Of a stretch of DNA of 45,838 nucleotides, positions 1 to 12,600 are shown piece by piece (the first letter of the stretch is position 1; each line of letters opens with the position of its first letter). Source of the DNA: Intoshia linei (Eukaryota > Orthonectida > Rhopaluridae); contig LWCA01000159.1 of NCBI GenBank assembly GCA_001642005.1, positions 1 to 45,838 of the forward strand. Direction: 5' to 3'. Position numbers and translations under genes: made by a program. The notes beneath the pieces were generated by a model, which had not been told where the DNA came from, made no database searches, and saw only the letters and a list, made by a program, of their open reading frames with translations.

Positions 1-576
1 GTCGAGTTGACACTGTCAACACTCGTTGTAGCGTATCGCAGTCCCACCATGCTTCATTTATTTCCAGAAACAATTTTATTTCCAAATTCGAAGAAAGAAA
101 TAAAATAAAATAAATAATATGAAAATATTTCTAAATACTATTTTGCAAATAAAATATAATACAACTAAAATAGTTTGATATTGTATAATAAAATATTAAC
201 AACTTTTCATTATTCTATGCAATTTTAGAAAAATAGAAACGCGTTTGTCACCAGAAAAATGATTTATTTAACATACTAGCTTGACTGTTATATACTTGGA
301 CAAACAGCATCCTAGTATATTCATTATAACCACATGACAGTTTTTTAAAAATGATTATGATATTGTTATCAATCTTCAATTAATTTAAATTTGTTTATAT
401 TTCAAAAAACCAATTTATTGCAATTATTTGAAAAATAATTTTTGAACAAACAATTAATTGATTTATTTTAATAATTATTACCAATTAATTGCAATTAAAA
501 TGGTTGCAATCAATTAATTTTAATCTCTGCTGATGAGTACCACGGCAATGTTATTGTGGTATAAATATAAAATTAC
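1..576. other. GMPS intron, no exon recognised
   Basis: Left of the last GMPS exon seen (603-577). A family A Helitron-like 3' end lies at about 276-325 (minus strand, terminal CTAG at 279-276, hairpin decayed). A short palindrome GTTGACACTGTCAAC is at 7-21. The next GMPS exon, which should include the conserved GTLRPD region, is not in these bases. Confidence 0.5.
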
Positions 577-3500
577 ATGAATAAATGTGTCCCCAATAAT
601 TTTCTAAGAAAGATTAATTAATTTATCGAAAACAAAATTACTCTTTTTAATTCTGGTAAAATGACAAATTTTAATTCCAATCCATCAGAAGCATCCTTTG
701 CACAATAAAATGTGTGACATGCATCAACATCTAAATGTAATGTACAAGAATATTTTAGTAAAACACTCTATTGATATTCCATGATTTTTTAATTTTTTTA
801 ACATAGTTTCACTTTCATTCATTCTCATCATTCCATTATTAATATGCAGGGCTATGATTTGTTCTTTTTTTAAAATTCTTTGTAGTAAAACTAGACACAC
901 TGTAGAATCTATTCCTCCGCTAACTAGGCACTATAATATATTATAAAACTAAAAATACTTAATTTTAATAATCTAGCTCATGTCCGAAATATGCATACCG
1001 CAAACCCTTGTATTGAAAAATATCTTATGACGGACAACTTCATTGTTTGGATGTGATTCGTCTTAAAATTTGTCGTAACATTGCTACCCATGCTGTAGTA
1101 TATTTGTGTATTGGCAGGTAATCATCATTATAAATATTAAATTTTACCAAAACTTTTTTATTCCCAATTTGAAGCTTTATATTTTCTAATATTTCTTGTA
1201 ATATATCCTTCAAATAAAATGTCTTTTCAATTGACATAAATTTGAATAAAAAATTTCTAAAAATTTCTAATCCATTGATAGTCAAATCTACCTATTTCAA
1301 ATAATTAAAATTTAATATAGAAAATTATAACTGAGGGTCTGATGATTCAAAAATTTACATTTAAATATCTTTACTTATATAATATGCTACGCAATATTTG
1401 TTTGTGTGTATGTGTTCCACATATTGAAATAACTACTGTCTTACAATTTTATAAAGTCCACATTTCAATTACAGTTTTTCCGGAACATATAATAAGATAA
1501 ATTTCAACCTCCCAAACTCACATCTTACGGGATAAAAACCCCAATTGTCCTTTTTTTTAAAAACAAAACAAGTTGGAGAATTTAAAAAAATATATACGCT
1601 GATACGGATTTAAAATCATAAACATTATCATAAATTTAAATTTAAAAAAATTATATGTTCAGGGCCAAAACCACAAATTACCCTTGTTTTTTTAATGAAA
1701 ATAGTCCTAGAATATAAAACAATTAACAGGTGGTACAGTTGTATCCTGTTAACACACACATAACATTTCAATCCGAATAAGTGACGACTTCACGGTCAAA
1801 AAAGCATTTTAGTATTCATATTTTCAAATATTTATCAAGTCCAAACATTGGCAAATTAGAGATAATATTGTAATTTATAATAAAAAAATACTTCAGGATG
1901 GAATTGTAATCCGATTATTGGTTTAGTTTTGTGTTGAATTCCTAAAAATGTATGTTATAAATCGTTTAAAACAGTGGTTATTATATTTCAAACTCCATGG
2001 ACCCCTATTTCATCCAAACTTTTTCAGTTAAAAATGTATATTGTAAAGCTAAAATGTAATATAATATAGCCTTGATAATGAAAACAACTGAAGAGGTCAA
2101 TTTATGAGATTGAAACCTAAATTTTTGATTCTCACTTAAAAAATCTACGATTATAAGTTTTCATTTTATAAATTGAAAAATTTTGGTTAAATTTTAATAA
2201 AATGTTAAAATGCGTATTTAAACATAAACATCAAAATTTCTCAGTTTGAAATATTTTGTACTGATTATGTATACATAAATAATAATAAATAAATAAATGA
2301 ATAAATAAATAAGTAAATCATGAAAAAAATATAATTTTAAATAATTAATTCATTAAATCTATTCTTTACTAACATACATATGAATTTGTATTCTCGTTCA
2401 TTTAAAAACAAACATTCGTATAATTTTTAAAACACATAAAGTGCCAAAGTCTCATTAGCATTAAAATGAAGGTTCAAAATAAGATATAATAACCATCTTA
2501 TCATATGTATTAATATAATAAAAGTACTTAATATGTATATAATAAAATGTACATAAAAATAACCTGTTATTAATTCAGACAATTTCGAAATAATTGTAAT
2601 ATTCTCGCTGCACTCTTTAACACAATCTCCATGAGATAACAAAACAGTTTGCATTTCAGATGTCAGCCCACTAAAATAATACATTAAACAACACATTATT
2701 ACATTTAAGGCGAACCTAAATATTAATTAAAATTTAAAAAAAATACATTTTCTACAGTTACGCAACAGACTTAACAGGTTAACAGACACAAACATTATCA
2801 ATCAGACATAGTGACACCTTAACTGTCAAAAAAGGACTTTAATATTCATGTTTTTTTATTTCCAAAGTATTTTATTCACAAATATAAAACAAAAAAATCG
2901 AAATAATTAACGGTCCTACAATTAAACAAAAAAAATTATTCTGTTGCAGCTTATTTCAGTTGATATAAATACAAAATTTCAACCCCAGAAATCTACGCAT
3001 TTCCAGTGAAAAATAATTTTTAATATATTATCAACCAATGTTTTTCAAATGTTTGAATGTCTATACATTTTCAATAAAGAGATGTAGGAAATCTCATAAA
3101 TTGATTCCATCGTTTTTTTATCATTACTACGCGATTTTTAAATTTCCAAAACTTTTGTGTTTAGAATCAATTATACTTTGTAAGTACAAAGAGTATTTTT
3201 CAAGCTAATCAAGTAAAAAATAGATTTAAGAATTTTTTGATATTTTTTATAGACACTCGTCTAATGAATCTTTGCAATTATTACAACTTGTACCAATGGC
3301 GAATCTAGGATTTTCAGCCAGGGGGCGAAATAATTATTAGGGGTCCAAACGCATGCAACTGTTGAGTTGTTCAACTGCACCAAAATCGACATTTTCGGCA
3401 AGTTCTCTTTCGATTATGAACAACGTTAAGTCCGATAATTTATCTTATCATAAAAATTAATACATAAATTAATGATAAATGATCTTTATATACATAGAAC

Positions 3501-6500
3501 CTAAACGATGGGTCCAAGAAATTTTTTTCAATTTTTCACTATGTTAATACACAAATTGAAATATCTTAGGGGCACATTTGTCACATCAAGCGGGCTGCCC
3601 CTCCTCCGTGCATCCCACCTAGATTCGCTACTGACTTGTACGCGAACTATATACCTTAGACCAGGGGTGTCAGACTCAATTTGATTGGCGGCTTAAATGT
3701 GAAAAAAAATTATTACGCGGGCCGCACAAAAAAAAATCTTTATACAAAAAATTATGTTAAAACTAACAGTTTTAATTAATTTATAATAATTTTAATTTTT
3801 ACAATAAATGGTTATAAGTCATAACGATTTAGTATGCCTAATTGGTTTACTAAATTGACTATGACGTTCAAAAATATAATTTAAAAAAAAAACACCCATT
3901 TTCAAAAAGTAGGCTCAAGCCCTTCTTGGGGTCACGGGTACGGTAATTCAACTTTTCATACATATACATGATAAAAAATATTTACTCAAAAATAGAACAG
4001 CTCAGATCAACCCATACGTTATTCGGACCATAATTCTTTTTCGTTGTATTTGATATTTCACAATTGAAATGGTAAGCAATCAACTATTAATAATGTAATA
4101 TAATTTATTAATTATAATTCACTACATATGTTCTTTGGTTCAGGACCGTGGAGAGGGGCTAGATGGGCCGTATTGCTTGGGCCTAATATTATAATTTATT
4201 AATAGGTAATGTTAAAAAATAACTTAAGTAAAAGTTATGATGACCAATGCGATTTAAAACTGTTATTTTCAATTTTTAGGTAATAAACGATTGATTAAAC
4301 ATTGTATAGACGTCCAAATTTAAAAAAAATTATATTGGGCCTACAATTTCTATCTGACCTAATGGCCTAATGCTGGCTCTTCACGGTCCTACTTTAGATA
4401 AGGCGGATTATTTGGATTTTTTTAAATTTACGGGTCAAAAAGCTCAATTGTACTTTTTTATGAAAATCAAACGAGTTGGAGAATTAAAAAAAATATATCT
4501 TCAGGGCCAAAACCCCTAATTACCCTTTTTTTAAATGAAAACAGCCCTAGAATTTAAAAAAATTTACAGGTTGTACAGTTATATCCTGTTAACACATAAA
4601 AATTTTCAATCGGAATAAGTGACGACTTCACGGTCAAAAAAGCATTTTAGTATTCATATATTTTTTTCCGAATCATTTTATTAAAACAATAAATTTAAAA
4701 TAATTAACAGTCCGAATTAAAAAAAAATTTATTCTGATAGAGCTTATTCCAGTTGATATAAATACAAAATTTCAACCCCAGAAATCTACGCATTCCCGGT
4801 GAAAAATAATTTTTAATATATGATCAACCAATATTTTTTAAATATTTCGATTAAAATAAAAATTGAAAATGTAAATATTGATCCTACAATTTCAAACAAA
4901 ATGTGCATTCTACGTCTACACATTTCTAAAAATTCGACTGAAATGTTTATAAAGTGAAGATTCGGTTAATTATTGATACACAATTGGTATTTTTAAGTAT
5001 TTATTAAATTGGTACTGAATATATGTCATCACATTGAAAATGACAAAATAAGTTTTTATAATTTTATTTTTTCTGGAATTTATGCTATTTATGACAATTT
5101 TTAGGATTGGACTGTTTTTACTTTATTTTTAATATTATACACACATTCTGTCTAATAAATTAAAAAAATGGGATAACTTCTTAATCTTCTTAACAATTGA
5201 TTAATTCACTTTAAAGTAAAAAGTAATGTGATATGATGGTTCCACCTGAAACAAGTTTGGGAACCACTCCTTTAAAGGATTGATAATATTGAATAGTATG
5301 ATTTTTAAGTTAGATTTTCAACGTTAATATATTTTTTTGATATAATAAAAATATACCATCGGCAGAGCTATGTGCTATTTGTACGTAGTACATAACAGTC
5401 AAACTAGTTTTTATATAATGAACAATCGATTAATTAATGTATAGACGTACCATTTTTTAAAAAAAAATTTATAGGGTCTACACTTTTCATTTGGCCTAGG
5501 CCTACTGCTGGTTCTCCACGGCCTGCATATTGTAAACAAACAATTTCAAATGATTTTATATAAACATTGTTATGAAACATGTTTTATCTAATAAGGATGC
5601 AATTTTTAAATTTGTCTACAAAAGACTAATCAATTGGTGACTAAAGAATCTTGACTATTTCCATAAATAAGTGATTCAGTGCACCCATTGTGGCAACCCC
5701 AGAAACAATAGTTCTAATAATGATAATAATAAATACAAACGTACAACGTATATAATAACTATATACATATATAATAATGTATATAATAACAACGTAATAA
5801 ACAACGATAATATGAAATCACTTTAATCGATATAGATAAAAAATTAAAATGTCATAAGTCAGGAAAATCTATCACATCTGAAATATCCATTTACCCGTTT
5901 TACCAAAGTCCTGTATATTTTATTATGTCTAGAAAAAACGCTCAGTGATAAATGTATGTTCATAAAGAGACTCTGAGAATGTTAGATATAATAATGAATA
6001 ATAATGAAAGTTATTAGAGTTGATTTATTATGCCTATACATAAACATAATTTTAGATATTTATATTTAAAAATTGTTGCATTAACCTGCATTCCATAGCA
6101 AATACCCAATATCGGAATTCCAAGGTCAAAAATTTTTAAATCGACATTTTCCCCTTGTAAATTCACAGACTGAGGTCCACCAGATATAACAATAGCACTA
6201 AATATAAAAGATAAATAATTTCAAGGTGAAAATACAAAATTCGTCTGACAGTAGTTAATATAGTAAGTACAAAGCGATTAAAACTTTGATATATCAAATA
6301 TAATTTAACGATAAAATCATAATTTGCATGCAATTTTAATAGAATTACGCATATTTTCCTTTAATTTTTTCAGCTGGTACATTTAGCGGTAATATATCTG
6401 TTTTTACATGTAAAGATCGAATTTTACGATCTATGACCTAACAATATACATTAGATTTAAATATTTATTTCAAATATCAACCTTTCCATATTGAGCGCCA

Positions 6501-6538
6501 GCATCTAAAATGGCTACGACAGAATTATTTGATTGCAT
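577..6538 (-). CDS. GMPS: GMP synthase (glutamine-hydrolysing), 5' part, runs off the left edge
   Basis: Makes GMP from XMP, ATP and glutamine in the cytosol, in purine synthesis. Exons read by hand (minus strand): 6538-6482, 6437-6349, 6197-6086, [one not found], 2670-2564, 1941-1892, 1291-1148, 930-765, 730-642, 603-577. Seen: start [19 protein letters not shown]; glutaminase motifs SGGPQSV and GICYGMQ (nucleophile Cys), then LLSHGD and QFHPE (catalytic His and Glu); the ATP-pyrophosphatase P-loop [11 protein letters not shown]; then KRKIIGDTF in a 27-bp exon. Splice phases agree at every junction except around the missing exon, which should encode about 32 residues between GMQ and GLTSEMQ and lies between 6085 and 2671. 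The dimerisation part is outside the window. The order of motifs leaves little doubt about the family. Introns 764-731 (34 nt) and 641-604 (38 nt) are very short; the 3.4-kb intron is full of repeats. Confidence 0.9.
1360..1830 (+). repeat. Interspersed repeat, family D
   Basis: Reads from a Helitron-free AT-rich start (TAATATGCTACGCAATATTTG) through GTCCACATTTCAATTACAG, ACTCACATCTTACGG and CAGGGCCAAAACC to GTGACGACTTCACGGTCAAA. Other copies: 4430-4960 and about 2760-3060 (second half plus an extension), 18055-18420, 24230-24590 (minus), 26816-27085 (minus), 23090-23330 (minus, extension only). No inverted ends or coding capacity were recognised, so the class is open. Confidence 0.7.
3294..3633. 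mobile_element. hAT-type MITE with perfect 8-bp TSD
   Basis: Ends are CAATGGCGAATCTAGG and CCTAGATTCGCTACTG, inverted repeats matching at 14 of 16 positions. The flanks carry the direct repeat ACTTGTAC at 3286-3293 and 3634-3641, a perfect 8-bp target duplication. No coding capacity; 340 bp. It lies in the largest GMPS intron. Confidence 0.85.
3666..3735 (+). repeat. hAT-like terminal fragment
   Basis: Begins CAGGGGTGTCAGACTC and shortly after contains GCGGGCCGCAC, the kind of end found in many animal hAT elements. The matching right end was not found nearby, so it is a truncated or heavily mutated copy. Confidence 0.45.
4141..4391. mobile_element. Short hAT-like element, family C
   Basis: Left end CAGGACCGTGGAGAG pairs with right end CTCTTCACGGTCCTA as imperfect inverted repeats. 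The flanking 8-mers CTTTGGTT and CTTTAGAT agree at 6 of 8 positions, a plausible aged target duplication. Related ends occur near 5480-5525, 17832, 18876 and 34806. Confidence 0.6.
5030..5407 (+). mobile_element. Helitron-like non-autonomous element with hAT-like insert, family A
   Basis: The right end reads TTTGTACGTAGTACATAACAG, a perfect 5-bp stem hairpin (TGTAC, loop GTA, GTACA), followed by an 11-nt spacer and the terminal CTAG next to T at 5408. This is the architecture of a Helitron 3' terminus. Upstream lies GTTCCACCTGAAAC and GGGAACCACTC, the end of a hAT-like sequence shared by most other copies. Class is inferred from the terminus; no Rep/helicase is present. Confidence 0.6.
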
Positions 6539-6679
6539 ATTATAGTAAGCTGTTGATATTTAAATATTTGCTCAATTTACAAAAGTTAAAATATACCATA
6601 ATCTTCAAGTCTAATTTATAAAATAAATGTGTTGCTAGAATATTAAATTGTTTTTCATTTACCATATCTTTATATTTTC
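6539..6679. promoter_or_regulatory. Shared 5' region between divergent GMPS and BBS9
   Basis: Only 141 bp separate the start codons of GMPS (minus) and BBS9 (plus). Both promoters and 5' UTRs must fit here unless there are upstream non-coding exons, so it is probably a bidirectional promoter. No TATA box or other motif can be assigned with confidence. Confidence 0.5.
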
Positions 6680-9600
6680 ATGTCATTATTTGGATTGGAA
6701 AATATTTGGCAAGCTGTTCCAGACGAATATACAGAATTCAAATCTGAAACCAATCAAAGTCAATATATTGTTTGGTATTCTTCTTTGACTTGGTCTGATT
6801 CGCGTAATTGTGTTTTTTATTTTCATTATTGATATTATATATTAGATGACAATATTTTGCTAGTTTGTAATGATAAAGGGTTTTTCAAAATTTATGAATT
6901 CCCGAAAAATCTTGCTACACATTATACCGAAAGCTATCCAATTGTTTCGCCGTTAGAATTTAATACTAATGAAGAAATTACAGCTGTAGAGTATTATCCG
7001 AGGTAAATTAATTCTTTTATGAAGAGAACTGTTTATAAAAGCGAGTTGAACAATTCACAATGAAACTAGATCAAGTCTCCAAATTATACGGACTGTCATA
7101 ATTAAAAACTGACTTGTATGTTGGTTTCGCGCACAAACAGTAGCAGCTACTGAGTAGCTAACTTGACAATGGTGAGTTTCTATATTTTTTTTTATATAAC
7201 TCAAATTGAAGAAAAAATTAAATTCTAACCCATACGAGATTGATGATTTTCAAAATTGAAATGATTTCAAAATTTGATAGGGTTTATTAAGATATTTTTT
7301 TAATCCATTTTTATAATATTTTGAAGATAATTTTAGGTAAAGTGACCAGAAAAATACGTACTATCACTTTTAGTTTATTTGGTATAAATTTTAAGCCGAA
7401 TTTTTTTAATTGTCATCATAGATAAGTAGTTTTGGCTTTAAATTTAGTTAAAGGTTAAAGTTAAAGGATCGTCTGCAGCACTGTTTGATGATTGGTCGGC
7501 AAAAGGATATTCATCTATATAGACTTTTAGTGCCGGTTCGGGGCTAACAATATAATCACTGCTAGTGTAAAAATCATTTATTATTAAAAAAATTTTTTCC
7601 GATTAGAAATTATAGATTTAATCAACGGTGAATTGGTTTTATACTGGAATTATCAGATGAGCTTTATCGGAATAAACAGTATTATTTTCCACATCCTTAT
7701 CATTAACAGGTGGTATGTTCTGCTATATTTTTTGAGGAACTCGTTAGGTGTGGATATAGGGATTAATTATTTAAATAAAATGGTTGTTGTAATTTGATAA
7801 CATGAAAAATTTGGAATATAATTTTGATAATGATATGTTGCAGTGGCGACTCTGGCTAACCCAGATCACTCGGGCTAAGATTTCTATGACAACCACACAT
7901 TTTTTTTAAATTATATTCGAAAATAATAAATATCAAAAAAAATTTACAAATAAGAAGTAATTATAAACTAAATGTGAAAATTATAAATAGAAAATGAAGA
8001 TTCAAATTTTTTGTAACGATATTTGAAATTGACATAACTAAGATATAAATAATTTCTCATAATTATCAGGTGTACTCCGCTATATAAATTTAATCTATAG
8101 ATTTATTTACTAGGCGAATTTAAATATGCCAGATGTATATGTATTTAAATTGATTTAAACATTTATTCAAATGATTCGCTTACAATTGATGGTCATGAAT
8201 AATCTTTTCTGAATTTAAGACTCTGAATATATAGTTGTGTTTACATTTAAAATTAGAAATTCATTTAACAATTATTAAGAAATTTAACATTCGAAAATAT
8301 TAAATGTTTAATTTTTTTTAATATTTTTCTAATTTTTCAAAAACTATCGACTCGGGCTTTGCCCGAGTATTCTGAGTTGGTGAGTCGCCACTGATATGTT
8401 GGCTTAACTATATGTTAGTTATGTCTAACTATGATTATAAGGTTGTCTATGCTTTTTCGCAGTGCGAATAGTATTTTGGCGTACTTGGTTGGAATTTAAG
8501 GTGGATTGAGGCATAATAGGTACAGATATGTTACGACCACGAACAATTTCAGACGGAGAAACAGAATTGCGTGCAGTTGGTGTATTCTGTAATTCCATTA
8601 AAATATTTGCGATAAAATAACGCCAATTACAGAAATCTTTTTAACATAAACAACGCAATTTGTATTTAACAGTTTGATTTAAACGTTCAACAAGGCCAAT
8701 ACTTTGATATTTATAAAGAATAGAATGAGTTTTGTGGATACCATATTCTATGCATAATTGTTTAACCAATTTTGATTCAAACTGAGTACCGCAATCAGTA
8801 TGGATACGTGCGGGTACGCCATATCTAGTTATAATATTTGTTTTTATGTGTTCAATAACATTTTCTGTTGATAAATTTTAGATAGGAATAATTTCCGGCC
8901 ACCTAGAAAAATGGTTAATCATTACTAATAAATATTTTTTGTAATTATTGGATTCTGGGAAGGGACCAGCGAAATCAAGTTGCCATACTTCATTGAATCG
9001 AGATGCATTTTGTTGTTTAAGTGTTAAATAATGATGAAACCGGCCTGTTTTTTGTTGACTACAAATTGTACAATTTTTAATGAATTGTTTAACAGCTGCT
9101 TCCAAGCCTGTATCTGTATCAAGTAATTTGATAACAGGTGCAGATGATAATTTTTGTTTAAGAGTTTTGAATGCATGTATACATTTGTTATCCCAAACAA
9201 AGGGAATATTTTTTCTGAGTAATCGATTTAATGGTTCTGGAATGTCTGCAAAATTTTGAATGAAACGCCGATGATAATTAGCGGCACTGAGAAACATTTA
9301 TACCCTACGTTTATCCGTGTGATATTTAATAGCTTTAATGCTTTCAATTTTTGCGGGATCGATTTTAATACCTGCAAAACTAATGACGTGTCCAAGAAAA
9401 TGTACTTTATCTAATCCAATATAACATTTTTTTGTTTCAAAGTAAGGCTTCATCATGCAATTTTGATAAAAATATAGAAAGGTGTCGTCTATGATCTGAC
9501 AAAGACTTTGAGTAAATAATCACGTCATCTATGTAAACTTGAGCAACACTCAACCCGCGTAAGACGCCATCCATTATACGTTGACAAGTTGCAAGTCAAT

Positions 9601-12600
9601 TTTTTAAGCCAAATGGCATAACATTAAATTGATATAGTTTACCGCGTGGACCAACAGAGAAGGCAGTTTTGTTCTTAGCATTTGCTGAAAGGGGTATTTG
9701 CCAAAACCCTGAACAAAGATCAAACGTTGAATAATATCAATTTCCTTTCAGAGAGTCAAAAATAATATTTTGTCTAGGAATGGATAGGTGTCTTGTTTGG
9801 TAATGGAATTAAGGTTACGATAATCAACACAAAATATGTCAGTTCCGTCTTTCTTTTTTATTAAGACAGGAGGAACGATATTGACTACTTGTGGTTTTTA
9901 TAATTCCAGCGTTTAACATTTCTTTAACTTTACGGGCCACAATTTCCCGTTTATGCATGGGTGGTGAATAACAATGACCAACCACTGTTTTAGAATCGTC
10001 TTTAATATCAATGTCGTGAATATAATTTTTACAACGACCTGGTTTATTGGAGAAAACATATTTAAATCGGCTCACTATTTCTTCAAAAGATTTACTTAAA
10101 TATGCCATGTTGATATCACTTTTACTGTTTAATTGTGGATCACAAGAGTCAAAATTATTCGGTAACTTGTCCTTAATAAAATTAATTGGGTGACTTGATA
10201 AATTATTACGTAGTCTCAGAGGATTTTGCAATATATCAATGTTATGACTGACAGAAATCTAAACTTAAGATTGGTTTTGAAACATTTGAGATAACAAAAG
10301 TTATGAATAAAAGAATTATTTAAAGATTTTATAAAGATTTTGGTTTTTAGTGTTCCTTTATTTACTATTGGATTACAGTTAACGCCTGTAAACTTCTTAT
10401 ATGATAATTGGTCAGCTTTAAACACATTAGGTAAAAAGGAGGAGACAGCCCCTGTATCGATAAAACAATTAAGATCGCGTTTAACAATAGTACTGTTTGT
10501 ATAAAATAATGAAGTCGAATAATTAGAACTATTTATGGCTTCATAACAATAATCATTTATGTGTCCATTTTTATTACACTTAGAACATGAGGGAATCATA
10601 TGCTTCAAATTACAATTAGCAGTATTGCATTTCCCATGTAAATAATTATCACAAATTTTATTAGATTGAGAGTCAACAATATTCAGACTTGTCAATTTGT
10701 TTACATTTCTTTTATTTGTATTGAATTTGTTGGAATAACGAAAGTTGTTATCTGCCAAATTGTTTGTTTGTATTTGATTTGATTTTGGAGAATTAACCTT
10801 TAACAATTTAATCGTTTTATTCAGACCATTAGTGACATTTATAATGCTGGTATAGCCTGCCCAATTATAATTTTTTCAGACAATTGAGCACAATTTCATG
10901 ACAAATCAAATCACTATCAGTATTTTTATCACCAGGATAAACTATTTTGACCAATCTTTTAACTTTAACAACAAATTTACGTATAGAAAAATCAATTTTT
11001 AAACATACAATTTCAATGGAATCACATCTTGATTGGGCTGTCAAACCCTCAATTTGTTTTACTTTGAGTAATCAGTTTTTCAACATTGATTGGTAATTCG
11101 TCTTCCAGTAAGAGATCTTGTAAGCCAATTTCAAAATTAAATATTATTAATTTAACCTGATCAGTTTGGGATGCAAGTGACGACTCACTGCATATTCTGA
11201 TTAGTTTTTCCTGTTTTAATATCTGATCGTGACAAGTGCAATGGGCTGTAATTTGCAATCGTGTTGTACTTTTATTATATCTGTTGCAAGATTTTTTAGC
11301 CAAAAAATTCTTATTTTGTTATTGCTTTATAAGGTATAATATACCTTTCATTATGAATAATCTACTTTGTAAAGCTTTATATGGACCCTACATTTTTTCT
11401 TTATTTGCCATTTGTTCTTAACTTACTAATTTCTACATCTTGCGATTGTAGTTCATTTATTTTTAATTCTTCCCTTATTTGAATTGCATTTATACATATT
11501 TTAGATAATGCGTCTGCGTCATTATGAAGTTTACCTGGTCTGTAGATTATTTTTGTTTTATATTGTGCTAATTTTAGAATCGATCGTGCCCACTTTCCTT
11601 TTGGATGCTTTATCTTTATAAAGTATTGTAGTTGTGCAATGCACATTGTGCACGGTCTGTTATTATTATAGAATGTGTACCACTGCCATCATTTCTAATT
11701 CTGATGTTGTATAACACGTTTCTGCTGGTTTTAAATTTCTGCTAAAATATGCTATTGGATGTTCTTTATTTGGTCTATTCTATGCTAATATCCCTCCAAT
11801 TGCGAGCATAGAAGCATCAGTTTTTTTGATGAATGGTTTTGAATAATCTGGCATTATCAAAACATGTGATTTTACCATACATGCTCTTAATTGATTAAAT
11901 GCATTATCTTGTAATAGTGTCCATTTATATGGTTCTACTTTTCTCAACAATTTTATTAGTGCCAATGTTATATGTTCATATCTATGAGTGAATCTTCTAT
12001 AAAAATTACAGTCCTCGACTACTTTGTAATTGTTTTATATTTAAAGGTTTTGGATAATTATGAATTATTTCCCGGTATTTTTCAACAGGTTTGATTCCGT
12101 CTTGAGTTATTTTACACCCTACGTATTGTATTTCAGTCATGCTAAATGACATTTTGTTAAATTCATTGTAAGGTCTGCCTTTTTTAGAATTTCAAATAAA
12201 TTTGTCAATCTATTCAAATGTTGCTTTTCTGTTTTACTAAATATTAAAATGTCATCCTCATATTAGAAATTGTATTCCTGTTAGTCTTGCGAATAAATTA
12301 TTCATCACTCTTTAAAATGTCGAGGGAGCGTTGCATAATCCAAATGCCATTACGTTGAATTCATTATGCCCTCGATTTGTGCTAAATACGGTTTTTTCAC
12401 CATCTTCTTTTCTTATCGGAATTTGCCAATAACCACTGTTTAAATCTATTAAAGAGAAATATTTCGCATCATGTAAAAAATCCAGAGTTTCATCCATTTT
12501 GGGAAGCGGGTAAGAATCTTTTATTTTCACGTCATTAAGTTTTCTATAATTAATACATAATCTGATGCTATTATTGGATTTCTGAATCGGAATTATTGCA

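Larger units (their letters stand above)
7640..11303 (-). mobile_element. Ty3/gypsy retrotransposon 1, degenerate, in BBS9 intron 2
   Basis: Pieces in gag-pol order on the minus strand. Gag-like frame about 11303-10810. Zinc-finger region 10806-10600 with a CCCH-like unit (CDNYLHGKCNTANCNLKH) and a CCHC knuckle (CSKCNKNGHINDYC). Protease with active-site motif IDTGAVSS near 10465. Reverse transcriptase about 10230-9300 with a YIDD box near 9520. Integrase zinc finger and core 9110-8430, with WQLDFAGP, HTDCGTQFE and LVERLNQT supplying the D, D, E residues. A pol tail continues to about 7640, beyond the MITE at 7841-8393. Frameshifts, stops and an internal deletion (see 8878-9297) make it inactive. 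LTRs were not recognised. It lies antisense to BBS9. Confidence 0.8.

Noticed and set aside
5885-5945. Candidate for the missing GMPS exon (a frame with FGKTGKW after an ATACAG acceptor)
   Set aside because: Only about 12 codons before a stop, no conserved glutaminase residues, and the required exit phase does not fit.
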